A stretch of DNA of 64,000 nt. Origin: Lactuca virosa. Its lineage: Eukaryota; Streptophyta; Magnoliopsida; Asterales; Asteraceae. The number at the start of each line of letters is the position of its first letter. Within the stretch, counting starts at the first letter, position 1. Below the pieces are notes generated by a model, which worked only from the letters and a program-made list of their open reading frames with translations, was not told where the DNA came from and ran no database searches. The position numbers were made by a program, and so were the translations under genes. The DNA is taken from contig CAKMRJ010001112.1 in assembly GCA_928212115.1 (NCBI GenBank), positions 406,386,264 through 406,450,263 of the forward strand. Reading direction: 5' to 3'. Positions 10,930-21,773 of this stretch are shown one piece after another.

Positions 10930-12181
10930 CTACCCTATACGCCTACGTCGGGCTCGAACCAACTCTTTCATCGCTTGGAAAAGTTCCAAGTCTTCACCCT
11001 CAAGGTCGTCCGCTTTCATTTTCAAGATTTCCATATCCGTTTTTGTTTGGAGCGTCGCTTGTGCCTCTTGAAATGATGATTGTGCTTCGATCATTTTTTG
11101 TTTCATCCAAGTCATCACCTCGGCCTTCGTTTCTTGAAGTTGCACATATCGATCAAATTTATCGTCAAACATATCCATAACACTAGAATTCGAAGATGTT
11201 GACGCCGCTTTTTTTGCTTTACTTCTTCCAACGGGCCGACGAAGAGGTTGGTCGTTTTCAAGATCTAGCGGATCGTCGTTGATGTCGATGTGTGTTCGGC
11301 CGTCCGATTGTTGGGAAGTTGCATCGGGGTTTCTCGAACGCTTTGAACCGGAAGATTGCGAAGTTCCTTCCGTTTACTCTTTCCATTTTGGGGCGTCTTT
11401 CAATTTTAGTCACGGTTTCATATACGAAAAAGCTTTACGTGTTGGCGTTGTTTTTTCAAATTGTTTCATGGCCGCCTTGAAAACATCAAAATCGTTCGAA
11501 CCGCTTTTGCGTATGTTTAGGAGGTTGTTGTAGATTCCTCCAAACTCGGTGCATTTTAGTCAAATATCTCGCCATTTCGAAGTAATTTGATCGGCGTTTT
11601 GAGTTTCACTTTCCATTAACTCGTAGAAAATGGCTCGGACTTTTTCCCAAAAACTTCCGTAAGGATGACTATCACCTACAATTGGATCTTCGGAAGCCGC
11701 CGCCCATGCCTCCGCTAACTTTTCTTCTTCTTCTTTTGTCCGTGGAACCCTTTCTTGGGCGGTAGTGGGTCGGGCCGGTTTTTTCCCTTTTTCTTTTTTG
11801 GTTGAGGTGGTGGTGAAGGTTGCATTTCCGCAACAAAATCCGACGAAAGTGGTGGTTGTGAGCTTGGTGGTTGTGAAATTAGAGGTTGTTGTTGTGTCGA
11901 TTGTTGGTGGGCTTGTTGTAGTTGTTGAATTTGTTGAAATTGTTGGTATTGTTGTGAAATTTGTTGTTGTTGGAAAGACGGAAAAGGTTGACATTGTTGT
12001 TGGAAAAGTGGTGTTTGTTGGATAGGGGAACCGGTTTGAAGTAGATTGAGAAAACCGCCTTGAGAAAACCGCCTTGAGGTGACTCCATAGTCGGGAATTG
12101 GCGAGGTGTTGTATCTAACGCAAAAGCGTTATCGGGTTTGTGATTTCTGTAATTTGGAGGGGTATTTTGGTTGGGATCCAT
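10930..12181 (-). pseudogene. PIF/Harbinger Myb/NAM-like accessory protein, frameshifted
   Basis: Reading down from an ATG at 12181: MDPNQNTPPNYRNHKPDNAF, a Gln/Asn/Thr-rich low-complexity tract, a short basic KKEKGKK segment, then a trihelix/Myb-like domain (EEEEKLAEAWAAASEDPIVG, SFWEKVRAIFYELM, NADQITSKWRDI; 11740-11560). A C-terminal segment after further frameshifts reads MDMFDDKFDRYVQLQETKAE and ends LVRARRRRIG, the NAM-associated C-terminal style. This layout is that of the second protein of plant Harbinger transposons, which helps the transposase bind DNA. At least two frameshifts interrupt it, although most residues survive, so loss is fairly recent. The companion DDE transposase is not in the window. 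Confidence 0.75.
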
Positions 12182-12827
12182 GGTTTTTGGTTGTGAAGAT
12201 TTAGTATGTAGATTGTGTATAGAGATAGAAAAGAATGGTGTAAAAAATAAGGAGTAAAAATGTTGTATTTATAGGTAAATAAATAGTTTAATTTTTTTTT
12301 TAAAGAAACTAGGCGTTCAACGGCTAGTGTAACGTTCAAATCGTGAGCTGCAATCCAATTGGTCGTGCGAGTCCGTTGTCCCGAACACGAGTGATCACGA
12401 AAACGAGCCACCACGAAACAACGGGGTGGTGTGCACGCCCGTTGTTCGTGGCCAGCTCGACCACGAACCTCCTCGTTATAGGTATACCACTTGGCCTAAC
12501 AAGATGTTTAGGATTTTTTATGAAATGTGAACTATGATGGTTACTTTTTGTTGTGGTTGCATGAATTTTAATATATCACATATATGACTTTGTAGAAATT
12601 TATCAACTTGTGGACTATTAGGCTTTAAAAATGATTATATATAGTATGAACTTGGTGTACATGTTTTTCAATATTTTTGTAGTAAATTGTGAAAAAAAAA
12701 ATTAGTCCATATAACCTAAAATAGTGGGTTAGGCTTACACATCGGGTTATTTGTGTTTGTGGGCTGGAAATCGAAGAAATGGACTATTAACTTAATACCA
12801 TATTTAACCAAATCACACTAAAAGTAA

Positions 12828-14399
12828 GGGGCTGTTTGTTTGCCTCTTATTGCCTCTTAATAAGAGGCATATCTAAATCTTTTCCATTAAGAGTGTTTGT
12901 TTATCTATTAATTTCACATCTGAATCTGAAATTTACATCTTATTCGGTCAGACTTGTTATCACATCTGAAAGAAGAAAAAAAGGGCCGCTTCCCATTTTG
13001 CCCTAATCGCATAAACAACTCCCCTCCATCGCACACAAGACACAGAAGCAACCTCTGAGGCTCCGACCTCCTTCCATCGTCAACACCACTTCCGACACCT
13101 CCCTTCGCCATCGCCTATGTTCTCTAATCTTCCTTTAGTGTCGACCACCACTTCTGCCGGTACAGCTAGCGTCGCCGACAACGAACGCCTCCAACGAGCC
13201 CACTGCGTCGTCGGCTCTCTCGTTAAGCAACGATGTCGCTCACATCCGAACGCCAAGAAATATCCCTTTGAACACCGACACCTTCAGGGCCGCCGTTCGA
13301 CAGCAAGACATAAGGTATGTGCTTCGTTCTTCTTCAATCGATGATTTCAGTATTTTTTTTTTCTCTTGGTTTTTCTCCAATAGTTTTCTCCGATGCTCTA
13401 GTGACAGCCCCTTACTCCAATCATTGATTTCTATATTATGATATATGTGAAGTTTGCTTTGATTTATGTTATTCTAATATCTGATTTATTGAAGCTTATT
13501 CTTGATATTCATAATGGAGAATAAGAACCTGATGGTTTGTTTTTTGATTTTTGTGGAATTTTTTTTGTTTATTTCCAACCCTAAATCACAGCAGTTGGCT
13601 ATGATGTTTTGGTTACAAATTTTCATCCTATATAAAATGCTCTTAAAGTTGATTGATGAATTGGTGTATAGTTGTGTTTATATATACAGTGAATGAAACT
13701 TATTATATTTCTTGTCCTCAAAAACATTTATGGTATATAATCGTGTTATGGAGATTTGATTAATAGTTGAATGTAGACTTTGAAGCACAAAAAAGCCTAA
13801 TTGTATCCCCTTTGGTTTGTCTATGGCAGATAATGTTGAAGCGAGAAGAGAAAGTGTGCAAGACAGGGTTTTATGTGCTACATATATGGAACTATTCAAA
13901 TGGAAAATGTAGTTATTAAATGATTATTCTTGAATTTGTTTAATTGATCAAGTTTAAGTTGTTATTATGGTCTTTAGATTAGATTTGCAAGTAATAGATT
14001 GTGGTCATTAGATGGTCACTCTTGAATTGGTTTAACCGATTAACTTTCAGTTGTGATTATGGTTTTTAAATTAGCAATATTTTTCCATTTTCATGTTCAA
14101 GAACATATATGATTGTGTTTGTATACATTATTTCGTTATTTTTTATACAAAATTGCAAGTGTTTTCTTTTGTATGGTGTTTTTATATTTTTTAGTTATTC
14201 AAAAAGTTGGTTTAGTTATTTTATAAACAAAAACAATACATAAGGGTAAAATGGTCAATTTTATAATTCAATATAAGAATTCAGAGGTTCTAACCAAACA
14301 ACATGTTTAAATTCAGATCTTAAAAATTCAGACCCTCTTAGAAATTCAGACCTCTTAAAAATTCAGATCTTAAAAATTCAGATTCTGCCAAACAGCCCC
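12828..14399. mobile_element. 1.57-kb Harbinger-type non-autonomous element, TSD TAA
   Basis: The ends are inverted: GGGGCTGTTTG at the left (12828) and its complement ending at 14399. A TAA triplet flanks both sides (12825-12827 and 14400-14402), the 3-bp target typical of PIF/Harbinger. Sub-terminal repeats of the type CAGATCTTAAAAATT crowd the right end. The interior is AT-rich except for a GC-richer stretch at about 12980-13315 that looks exon-like. No transposase is present. Confidence 0.75.
12980..13344 (+). other. Exon-like GC-richer segment inside the Harbinger-type element
   Basis: This stretch stands out in base composition from the element around it. It begins with a pyrimidine-rich leader, then an open frame starts at 13117 (MFSNLPLVSTTTSAGTASVA) and meets a good donor-like sequence, AAG followed by GTATGT, at about 13312. 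It may be the 5' untranslated region and first exon of a captured host gene or of the element's own lost gene. I do not recognise the protein. Confidence 0.35.
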
Positions 14400-14444
14400 T
14401 AAATTATCAAAAACCACACCGGTCCAAACAAAAATGATTTTTAA

Positions 14445-14486
14445 TGGTTTGCGGGCGGTTTGGTTTGATCCTATGCACACCCCTAG
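14445..14486 (+). mobile_element. hAT-type terminus
   Basis: The string ending CTATGCACACCCCTA is a common 3' terminal inverted repeat of plant hAT elements, with the usual GCGGGCGGTTTGGTTTGATC just inside it. It fits the right end of the hAT whose decayed transposase lies at 8925-10320, with the Harbinger-type sequences lying between. The matching left end was not found. Downstream, 14487-14910 is AT-rich intergenic or SPO11-1 3' untranslated sequence. Confidence 0.55.
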
Positions 14487-14910
14487 TAATTCAACCCTAC
14501 CACTAAGACAAAATCAAATAATAAAATAAGCTAATACTATTTTATATATATAATTTAATAATTTATTATTTTAAATGGCATTGATGTGGATCGGTTTTTG
14601 AGGGTCAATTTCCACCCAAGGAGCATCGGTTTTTGTTTTGGTTCTTGTTAGTTGCAGTTTTTTTAATCGTTTCGGTTTTATATTTCCTTCATATCATTAT
14701 TAAAACCATCCATCATCAAAACTTAAAACCCCTAATATAATGCAATTCGAAATAAAAACTTACCAGGGATCGAAATAACCTAAAAGATTTCAATCATCTT
14801 CATCTGGATTCATAGTTGGACTGGACTTTCAGATAATAATCCTTCAAAACCAAAACAATATTCAGTTAAAGCCATCATCTTCATTTTATACACACATTAA
14901 CCACATGGTT

Positions 14911-15447
14911 TTACCATGTCTGCACATGGCACAACTTCACCATTAAAGTGGATGAACTGAAGAATTTACCTTGAATCTTGGATGGTAAATACTCTTTTGA
15001 TAACAAGCTAAGTGAGTGAACAGATAATGCTTCAATCTCAAACTTGACTCCATTTTTCAGCAGTAACTCTAGTTCCAACCTAATTACCACAAACAAAAGA
15101 TATATAAATTTTGAAAGGCTAAGTTTTTTGCAAAGCTATAGAGACAAAGAACATCATCAACCTCCACTCTGGCACTAGTCTTTGCAAATAGCATCGATTC
15201 AAAATGGCCTCTGTTTTCACCTTATCTGATAACAAACAAACAGTTTTCAAATTAAAAAAAAAAAAAACAATGTAAGAGAAAGGGAGACTCTAATGTAGTA
15301 ATGATCAAACCTTGGGGTGTCATAGGGAGGAGGCATTGTTGTGGAAAATTATATTTCTCTACATCTGATGGAAATACTCCAAGCCACTTAATCTCAGGAA
15401 GCCTTAGTATCTTTGCATCATATGCCATTTGCTTCATGAGAGAAAAC

Positions 15448-15485
<38 letters not shown>

Positions 15486-17960
15486 GACATGTAAATTAAA
15501 TATGATTGTTACAATGCAATTACCATTGAGCCAAAGCGATATGTGGTTAAGATGTCAAAGCCATATGGATCACAATCAACCAAGCAATAAGCTGGCAATT
15601 GCAGCTGTTGGATTAGTAGCCTCAAGAACCTGATTCAGAAATACATTAATTGCTATTACAATTTATGGATAAAAGGGAAAACCTAGAAATAACTGAATCT
15701 TTTACCTTCTTGTTGGAATATCAGGATAACCTCTTCCCTGTAGAAATATAGTTAGTTAATGGCTGATTCATGAGGAGATTTTCAATGGATGACATCAGAC
15801 TTACAGTTATAACAATGCAACGATTACTCTTGCAAAAACAATCATTTGCCAATCTTTGGAATACTGTATAGTGGAAAGTGTAAAAAAAAAAAAAAGCATG
15901 CATCAAAATTTCAAATAGCAACAAAGTCTTCTTGCTATTTGCTAAAGAAAGAATTAGACCTCTCACCTGATTCCTTCTCCACTACTAGTATATAGTCTGC
16001 AACACTCATTATATCTATGCACAATAAGAACCAAAGCCAAAGGATATATCAGTTATCATTGTTAAATGTTGATAGATATATAGATAGATAGATAGATATA
16101 TGATGGGGTTATGTGATTGAATTAAAAAAAAAAAAAAAAAAAAAAAAACACACCTTTTACTTCTTCTACATGTACTAGAATAGAGTGTGCCTACCAGATA
16201 TAAACCAATCAACTTCTGTCTCAAAAAAATATGTATATCTATATATATGTAAATAACATTTTCTTTCTTACATGATCAGGGTGGCTTAGGCAATTTATTA
16301 TCCTATCAGCTTCTGAGAATCTCAACCATCCCATCACCAATCTGAAAACTACTTCACTCAAATTTTGAAACAAAAATGATTTTAATGATTTTAAACTACT
16401 CACCCTTTTGAAACAGAGACCTACAGAGGAAGGAGCAGAAAGGGGAATTAGACTAATTGTGAATTGTGATAATGAAAATTCATAGATATACTTTTACACA
16501 AATGAAAAAAAGGTGAAAAGACAAAAATACATACAACATTTAGGTTGTGGCGACTGCACTGAAGAAGGATGCAGATGTCATTAATGGCTCGGTCTACAAC
16601 TGATTGTTCTGGTATTGTATGGTATAATATATTAAGGGATTAAATTAATCTTGATATGTAAAGTGTCAAAGCAGAAACACGTATGCAATTGAAAAATACT
16701 TTGCATATAAACAGATTTTATCTATAGATTAAGATGGCATGATACACTTTAGTATACAATCAGTGCTATAATGATTCAACTTCACCTTGAAACACAGAAG
16801 GATGCATGTAATAAATGTCTCTTTTTGACCCATGCCTATTTTCTTGCAAAAGTTGTTGAACAATAAGTAGCACTCGCAATAAAATATCTGTGAAAAGAAC
16901 AATTTTAGAAATTTGTTGAAATTAAAGCAATTTGAATGCAAAATTTGTTACATTGGCAAAGTGTACGCACCCAACCTACGTGCATGGCACTCCCTTTGTA
17001 GTGTGAGAATCTCCACTCCCTTAACTGAGTCATGGCTGCAATAGCTGCAAACATAAGGGATCATTGCTTCAATATGTATTATGAACTTTTTCTTTCATCT
17101 CTTTCTTGTTAATTATGCATTTATTCCATTTTTTCAGACACATAACACCAAAACATCAGTTGAACAACTGTAAATGGTCAAGCAAGCTTATAGATCATCA
17201 TCCTTTTCACCAGAAAACTTGACAGTTTCTGGATCCCAAAACTAACAATAGAGTTCCATTAATGCGCCTCAAAGTACTACAAGAACTATAAAGTAATACA
17301 ATCAGTCGCTCTCTACAGATGAATAAGTTACCAGTTTCCTAAAACATATTTCTGTTTGTAAAAGACAAGTCACAGAGTAAAAGAGACCATACAATTGTGT
17401 CTAGAGATTCACATAGTAAAGGAAAAGGCATGTTATGTTGAAGTATATATCTATAAACCATTTGAATCTTCCACTCTTTTAGGAATCCCTACGAAAACTA
17501 GGACAAAGAATGGGATTCACATCCATCATCAGAATTTGAAAATTTTGAGATTGGTTCTCAATGTCTGGGTTTCGGAAATATAACACAAAGTAGTTCGTGA
17601 TTTACTGAGTGACTGAGTAGTCCTAACTCGTGAGACTTTTTGAAATTGGGAGAACGAACGTTACTTACCAGTTTCCAGAAGTATCAGTGCAGTAATTACG
17701 GAAACGATGAATGTAAATCACCGGAGAACGACCAAGAGAAAGATCTTCAACAATTGAACGAGTAAAATCTGCATATGCACGTCGGTGTTCGTCCGGCGTA
17801 TACAAATTGCAAGGAATAGTATCAACATCATCGTGGAGAATGGTTGTAGATCATTAAATATAAGAAAATTTATCAAACTTGAATGCATCTTACCTCTTAT
17901 CTTCTGCAATAAATGGTTTGATCGTGAACTCGAACGTTTTCCCTCTATTTTGTTTTCCAT
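14911..17960 (-). CDS. SPO11-1: SPO11-1, meiotic topoisomerase VI A-like protein
   Basis: SPO11-1 makes the DNA double-strand breaks that start meiotic recombination, acting in the nucleus of meiocytes with SPO11-2 and MTOPVIB (family knowledge). Fifteen exons join in frame to 1,140 bases (379 codons and stop): 17894-17960, 17669-17768, 16971-17044, 16786-16887, 16535-16608, 16404-16420, 16272-16341, 16154-16190, 15967-16014, 15805-15863, 15706-15737, 15524-15629, 15311-15431, 15162-15225, 14911-15079. All introns read GT-AG. The catalytic tyrosine sits in KRDIYYMHPS (about residue 107). Toprim residues are in ILVVEKE (Glu193) and VDCDPYGFDI (Asp245, Asp247). The end carries VKFEIEALSVHSLS. 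Length is close to the Arabidopsis protein (362). Exon 6 has only 17 bases. The last exon may instead splice at 15079-side GTAAATT; the C-terminus is the least sure part. No lesion seen. Confidence 0.93.
15449..15485. repeat. (TTA)n microsatellite in a SPO11-1 intron
   Basis: About twelve TTA units lie in the intron between exons 12 and 13. Confidence 0.9.
16073..16148. repeat. (GATA)n and poly-A tracts in a SPO11-1 intron
   Basis: A GATA-like repeat (16073-16100) and about 27 A residues (16123-16149) lie in the intron between exons 8 and 9; on the coding strand this is a long T-run upstream of the exon 9 acceptor. Confidence 0.9.
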
Positions 17961-18159
17961 TATGTGCGAGAATTACGAACCTGGGCGTTTGAATTTGGAA
18001 TGTAAAAGATGGTAACTTCTTTCAATATATACAAAAATATTAAGAAATCAGTTTTAATAAATTTTTGATGGGATTTTATAAGAAATATTATCATAACTAA
18101 ATAATTATGATAAACATTGGTTACGTGTAAAATTACCATAATTGTAAAAATACATTAAT

Positions 18160-18371
18160 TAGTATTATTTATCATGATAATATTCCTCATAATTAACACT
18201 TCAGTTAATACTTTTTATATGTGTCTTTTCCGACACATATTAGAAAATCCCTAAATAATATTATTTATAACTAATATTTATCATATTTAATTATGGTAAT
18301 ATTCCTCATAATTAACACTTCAATTAATGTTTCTTATATGTGCCCTTAGGGTACATATTAGAAAATCTCTT
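18160..18371. repeat. Diverged tandem repeat upstream of SPO11-1
   Basis: Two units of roughly 120 bases share ATATTCCTCATAATTAACAC and end ATATTAGAAAATC. The first unit carries CTTTTCCGACACATATT where the second has CCCTTAGGGTACATATT. The 18016-18540 stretch holds no gene. Confidence 0.75.
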
Positions 18372-18544
18372 ATTTATTTGGTTTCAAATGTCTTTAGTTT
18401 TCTCGTTAAGGTTGTTAATTTGGTAATGTGGCATACACTTGAGGAGAGTTAATTATATTAGTTAAAATAGTCAAAACTAAATCATCAGCGTCTCATATTT
18501 TGTAAAAAATATGGTTGGTTCATAAAGGCTTTAGTCGTTATGAT

Positions 18545-18930
18545 CAGGGTCCAAAAATCAATAGTATTAGAGAGGTAAAGTGATGTTGTGCTGTTGAAGC
18601 TAGTTTCTTAGTTTCATAGACTGACAAAATCCTTGGAAGAAAGTTCAACGAATGTCCTAATTTTAATGTATATTTTTGTTTGTAGATAACTCCTGATCTA
18701 CCATATACAAATCAAGACTACAAAAGATTTAATGTTCCGGATGCATGAAGAGTTGAAGAGAGAAAGTGTTAGAAGAAGGAAAATGCAAATATGAAACTTG
18801 AGAAAATGATTGAATTGTTAATGAAGTTGTTGCTATTAATCATGGTTCTTATTGTAGTGAGTCTCATGTTTGGTTTTGGGATCAAAGTCCACGTGTCGTT
18901 GACTTTTTCATATGTGTAGCTATTGATTTA
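18545..18930 (+). pseudogene. GRF zinc-finger gene fragment
   Basis: The segment reads as part of a plant GRF-type zinc-finger gene: a TDKILGRKFNECPNF block (family pattern W.....PGR.F..CP), a possible intron, ITPDLPYTNQDYKRF, then a basic coiled stretch and a hydrophobic tail (LLLLIMVLIVVSLMFGF-like) in one frame. The conserved tryptophan before TDK is a TAG stop here, and other stops interrupt. Such genes are multicopy in Asteraceae. The tail is the part repeated in the adjacent duplication. Confidence 0.45.
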
Positions 18931-19238
18931 GGTTAGGTTGTTGGTTTAGTCTTTTAGTAAGGTACTTGTGTGGTTAGGTTTGTGGTTTCCTCTTTTGGTT
19001 AGTATTGATACAACTTATGGTAATGTGGTTGTTGCTATTAATGATGGTTCTTATTGTAGTGAATCTCATGTTTGGTGTTGGGTAGTAATGTTGATCAAAG
19101 TCCACGTGTCGTTGACTTTTTCATATATGTAGCTATTAGTTTAGGTTAGGTTGTTGGTTTAGTCTTTTAGTAAGGTACTTGTGTGGTTAGGTTTGTGGTT
19201 TCCTCTTTTGGTTAGTATTGATACAACTTATGGTAGTT
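18828..19238. repeat. ~200-bp tandem duplication
   Basis: Unit 1 (about 18828-19026) and unit 2 (about 19029-19238) both run from TTGTTGCTATTAATNATGG to GATACAACTTATGGTA, at high identity with one small indel near 18885/19082. It repeats the 3' end of the GRF-like fragment. Confidence 0.9.
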
Positions 19239-20133
19239 CACTAATATTTTGGATATGTTTGTTATAGGATTGTATTGATGCAACTTATTAAAAATGTTGA
19301 GACTAATAATAACAAGGTACTTAACATGCATTAAATTTATCGTATTCTACGAACATTGTACGACTTGTGACAATAGTTAAGACTAGTAATAACAACATAC
19401 TTAACAATTATTACTATTAAGACTAAACTACAAAATTGGTCCTCGTCGTTTACCAAAAACTATAGATAGGGTCCAAAAAGTTTCAACTTGCATGAAAGGT
19501 CCAAAATCAAGAATTTCCTGTGATTTTGGTCCTGAAAAGGTAAAAAAGACAATTGTATCCTTTTCATTTCATTTATGCATTTTATTATTTATTTTAATGT
19601 CTTGCTAATTTAAAAGGAAAAGAAAAACACAAGGTCGAGTCTACTCAACCCCATTGTACCCTTTCTCTCTCTCTCTCACATACACACACACAAACCCCTT
19701 TGTCGAGTGCAGGTCCTATCAATTTGTAAATCTAAAATAAAACCCCAAAAATATGTCATCTTCCTCCCAAATTGCAAAATAAAACCCAAAAACTTATATC
19801 TCTGATAAATCTCTACTCATGTCCATCATCTTGATCGTCCTCTTCATACCATCATTGGCATCGCCTTTTTTCACCATCGTTATCTCACCTCCAACATGTC
19901 CTTCTTTACTATCATCACTACTAAACATCCACTTTTATTGGAGATGCTGAAGCAAACAAAGAAAAGCTTGAGAGACAGTAACAATACCTAATTTCTGATA
20001 TGATCTTAAGAACCCTAATTTCTTTGATGGTGGTGGTCTAATGGTGTTGAACAAATGGATTTGGGGCTACGACAGCTTGGCTGCAATAGAAACTTTGATC
20101 TGTTCTTGAGTGAAGTGTTGAGCAAATCGTATA

Positions 20134-20547
20134 TGTTGGAGTAATCGTTTATTGTATGGGTCATGGGTTAAGTTATTATGGGTCTTGAGTTAAGTTATTT
20201 ACACATGCTTTATTTTTGAATAAAAAAAGGACTTGGTAAAAATGCTTGACTGGATTTTAAGAAGTGCAGTTGGGAAGTCTTCATATTTACCTGGTCTTTA
20301 GGTGGTATAGTTTATTAGTATTTTATTAGTTTTAGTATTTTATTAGTTTTCCTTTGTTAACAGTAGATGTCTGAAAGGCCATATATATAGGCCTTCTTTA
20401 TTATGAATAAAGATGAGCTTTCTTCTGCAACTTTCGTACACTCCTTTCACTTCATAGTTTATTTTCTTATTTTCAGTAAGATTAGTTTCATTATATACAT
20501 AAGTTTCAAGTTCTAAGTGTTGATACTTTGAGACTTCTAAACCAACA
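20134..20547 (+). repeat. 5' LTR of the gag-only element
   Basis: 414 bases, TG...CA. It contains a TATA-like TATATATAGG near 20383, suggesting the start of transcription lies shortly after. The sequence matches 21774-21960 joined to 23110-23318 with few differences. Confidence 0.9.
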
Positions 20548-20549
20548 TT

Positions 20550-20561
20550 TGGTATCAGAGC
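20550..20561 (+). promoter_or_regulatory. Primer binding site (tRNA-iMet)
   Basis: TGGTATCAGAGC is complementary to the 3' end of initiator methionine tRNA and lies two bases after the LTR, the standard copia arrangement. Confidence 0.9.
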
Positions 20562-20841
20562 GGAGATCGATTGAAGAGGGGCTGATTTCAGATCAGTAGG
20601 TTGTTTTCTGTTCTAGGGATCAAAAGGGTAGCGGAGACAAGTCGTGGTTCCGGCCAAAATCAGCGGGATTGTTAACCCAGTTTTGATCGAAGAACAAAGG
20701 AGGATCAAGCAGCCAGATGGTGTTAATCAAAGGTTGTAAAAACAGTGGGTGAAAGGCAGCAAAAGGAGTTTGCAGGTAGTTCTTTCAAGCAGTGTTTTTA
20801 GTTGATTATAAAACCTTGGTAGTGCAGTAAAAATCGTAAGA

Positions 20842-21744
20842 ATGGCTCCACCAAAGGATCAAACAACAGCTACAGTTAAGGAGAGCAACATCATGTCTCT
20901 TCAATGTCCGGTGTTGTCATCAACAAATTACACAGTATGGGCTATGAGGATGCGGGCTATCTTCAATGTTCACGGGGTATGGGAGGCAATCGATCCGGGA
21001 GTCAATGGGGATGCCAAGAAGAATAACATTGCAATTGCACTTTTGTTTCAATCCATACCGGAGGAGCAAACATTGTTAATAGGGAATCTCACAACCGCAA
21101 AGGATATGTGGGATGTTCTCAAACCCCGTCATGTGGGTGCCGATCGAATCCGAGAGGCGAGACTTCAAACTCTAATGGGAGAGTTTGAAAATATGAAGAT
21201 GAAGGACCAAGAGGTGATAGATAACTTTGCTAATAAGTTGTCCGAGTATGCTTCTCGAGCCGCCTCACTTGAATCGGTTATGGAAGAAACAAAATTGGTT
21301 AAGAAATTTCTTAATGGGTTACCAAAACGTTTTATTCATATGATGGCTTCTATAGAACAGGTTGTAGACTTGAAGACCATCGGTTATGATGATGTTGTGG
21401 GCCGACTTAAAGCTTATGAAGAAAGGATCAAAGTTGAGGAGATCCAATCCGAGCAAAATCAGCTTTTACTTGTAAATTCTGATGAAAAAACAAAAGAAAA
21501 AGAGCATAGGTGTGAGCATTGTGGGTGTGGAAACTCGAATCGGGAAGACTATGGGTGTGGCCGAGGTGGAGGTCGGGGTTCCGGGAAAAGTCAAGGAGAT
21601 GGTCGAGTACAACGGGAAAAGAGCCACGTGAAGTGTTACAAGTGTAATGAGATCAGGCATTACATATCGGAGTGTCCACTGTGGGAGAAAAAGGATGAAC
21701 TTAACTTGAATCGGTGCGAGGATGATGAACCAACACTGCTGTGA
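20842..21744 (+). CDS. Copia-type Gag, intact 300 aa
   Basis: Capsid-like protein that would package element RNA. The N-terminal third has the plant copia gag signature (PVLSSTNYTVWAMRMRAIF, then ALLFQSIPEEQTLLIG and AKDMWDVL). The middle has the typical ARLQTLMGEFENMKMKD and LVKKFLNGLPKRF blocks of the UBN2/Retrotran_gag_2 family. A Gly/Arg-rich linker leads to a zinc knuckle, CYKCNEIRHYISEC, with C-C-H-C spacing intact but arginine where glycine is usual. The start ATG (20842) is about 280 bases after the primer site. It ends with TGA without any read-through into protease. Open throughout, so kept by selection or young. Confidence 0.92.
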   Translation: MAPPKDQTTATVKESNIMSLQCPVLSSTNYTVWAMRMRAIFNVHGVWEAIDPGVNGDAKKNNIAIALLFQSIPEEQTLLIGNLTTAKDMWDVLKPRHVGADRIREARLQTLMGEFENMKMKDQEVIDNFANKLSEYASRAASLESVMEETKLVKKFLNGLPKRFIHMMASIEQVVDLKTIGYDDVVGRLKAYEERIKVEEIQSEQNQLLLVNSDEKTKEKEHRCEHCGCGNSNREDYGCGRGGGRGSGKSQGDGRVQREKSHVKCYKCNEIRHYISECPLWEKKDELNLNRCEDDEPTLL

Positions 21745-21773
21745 ACAAGGAAATAAACGATTAAGAGGGTGAA

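Noticed and set aside
11765..12025. Val/Gly-rich plus-strand frame
   Set aside because: Antisense shadow of the Gln/Asn/Thr-rich tract of the Harbinger accessory protein.
10600..12500. Terminal inverted repeats of a Harbinger element around the accessory gene
   Set aside because: CGTTATA strings occur near both sides but in direct orientation, and no convincing TIR or TWA duplication was found.
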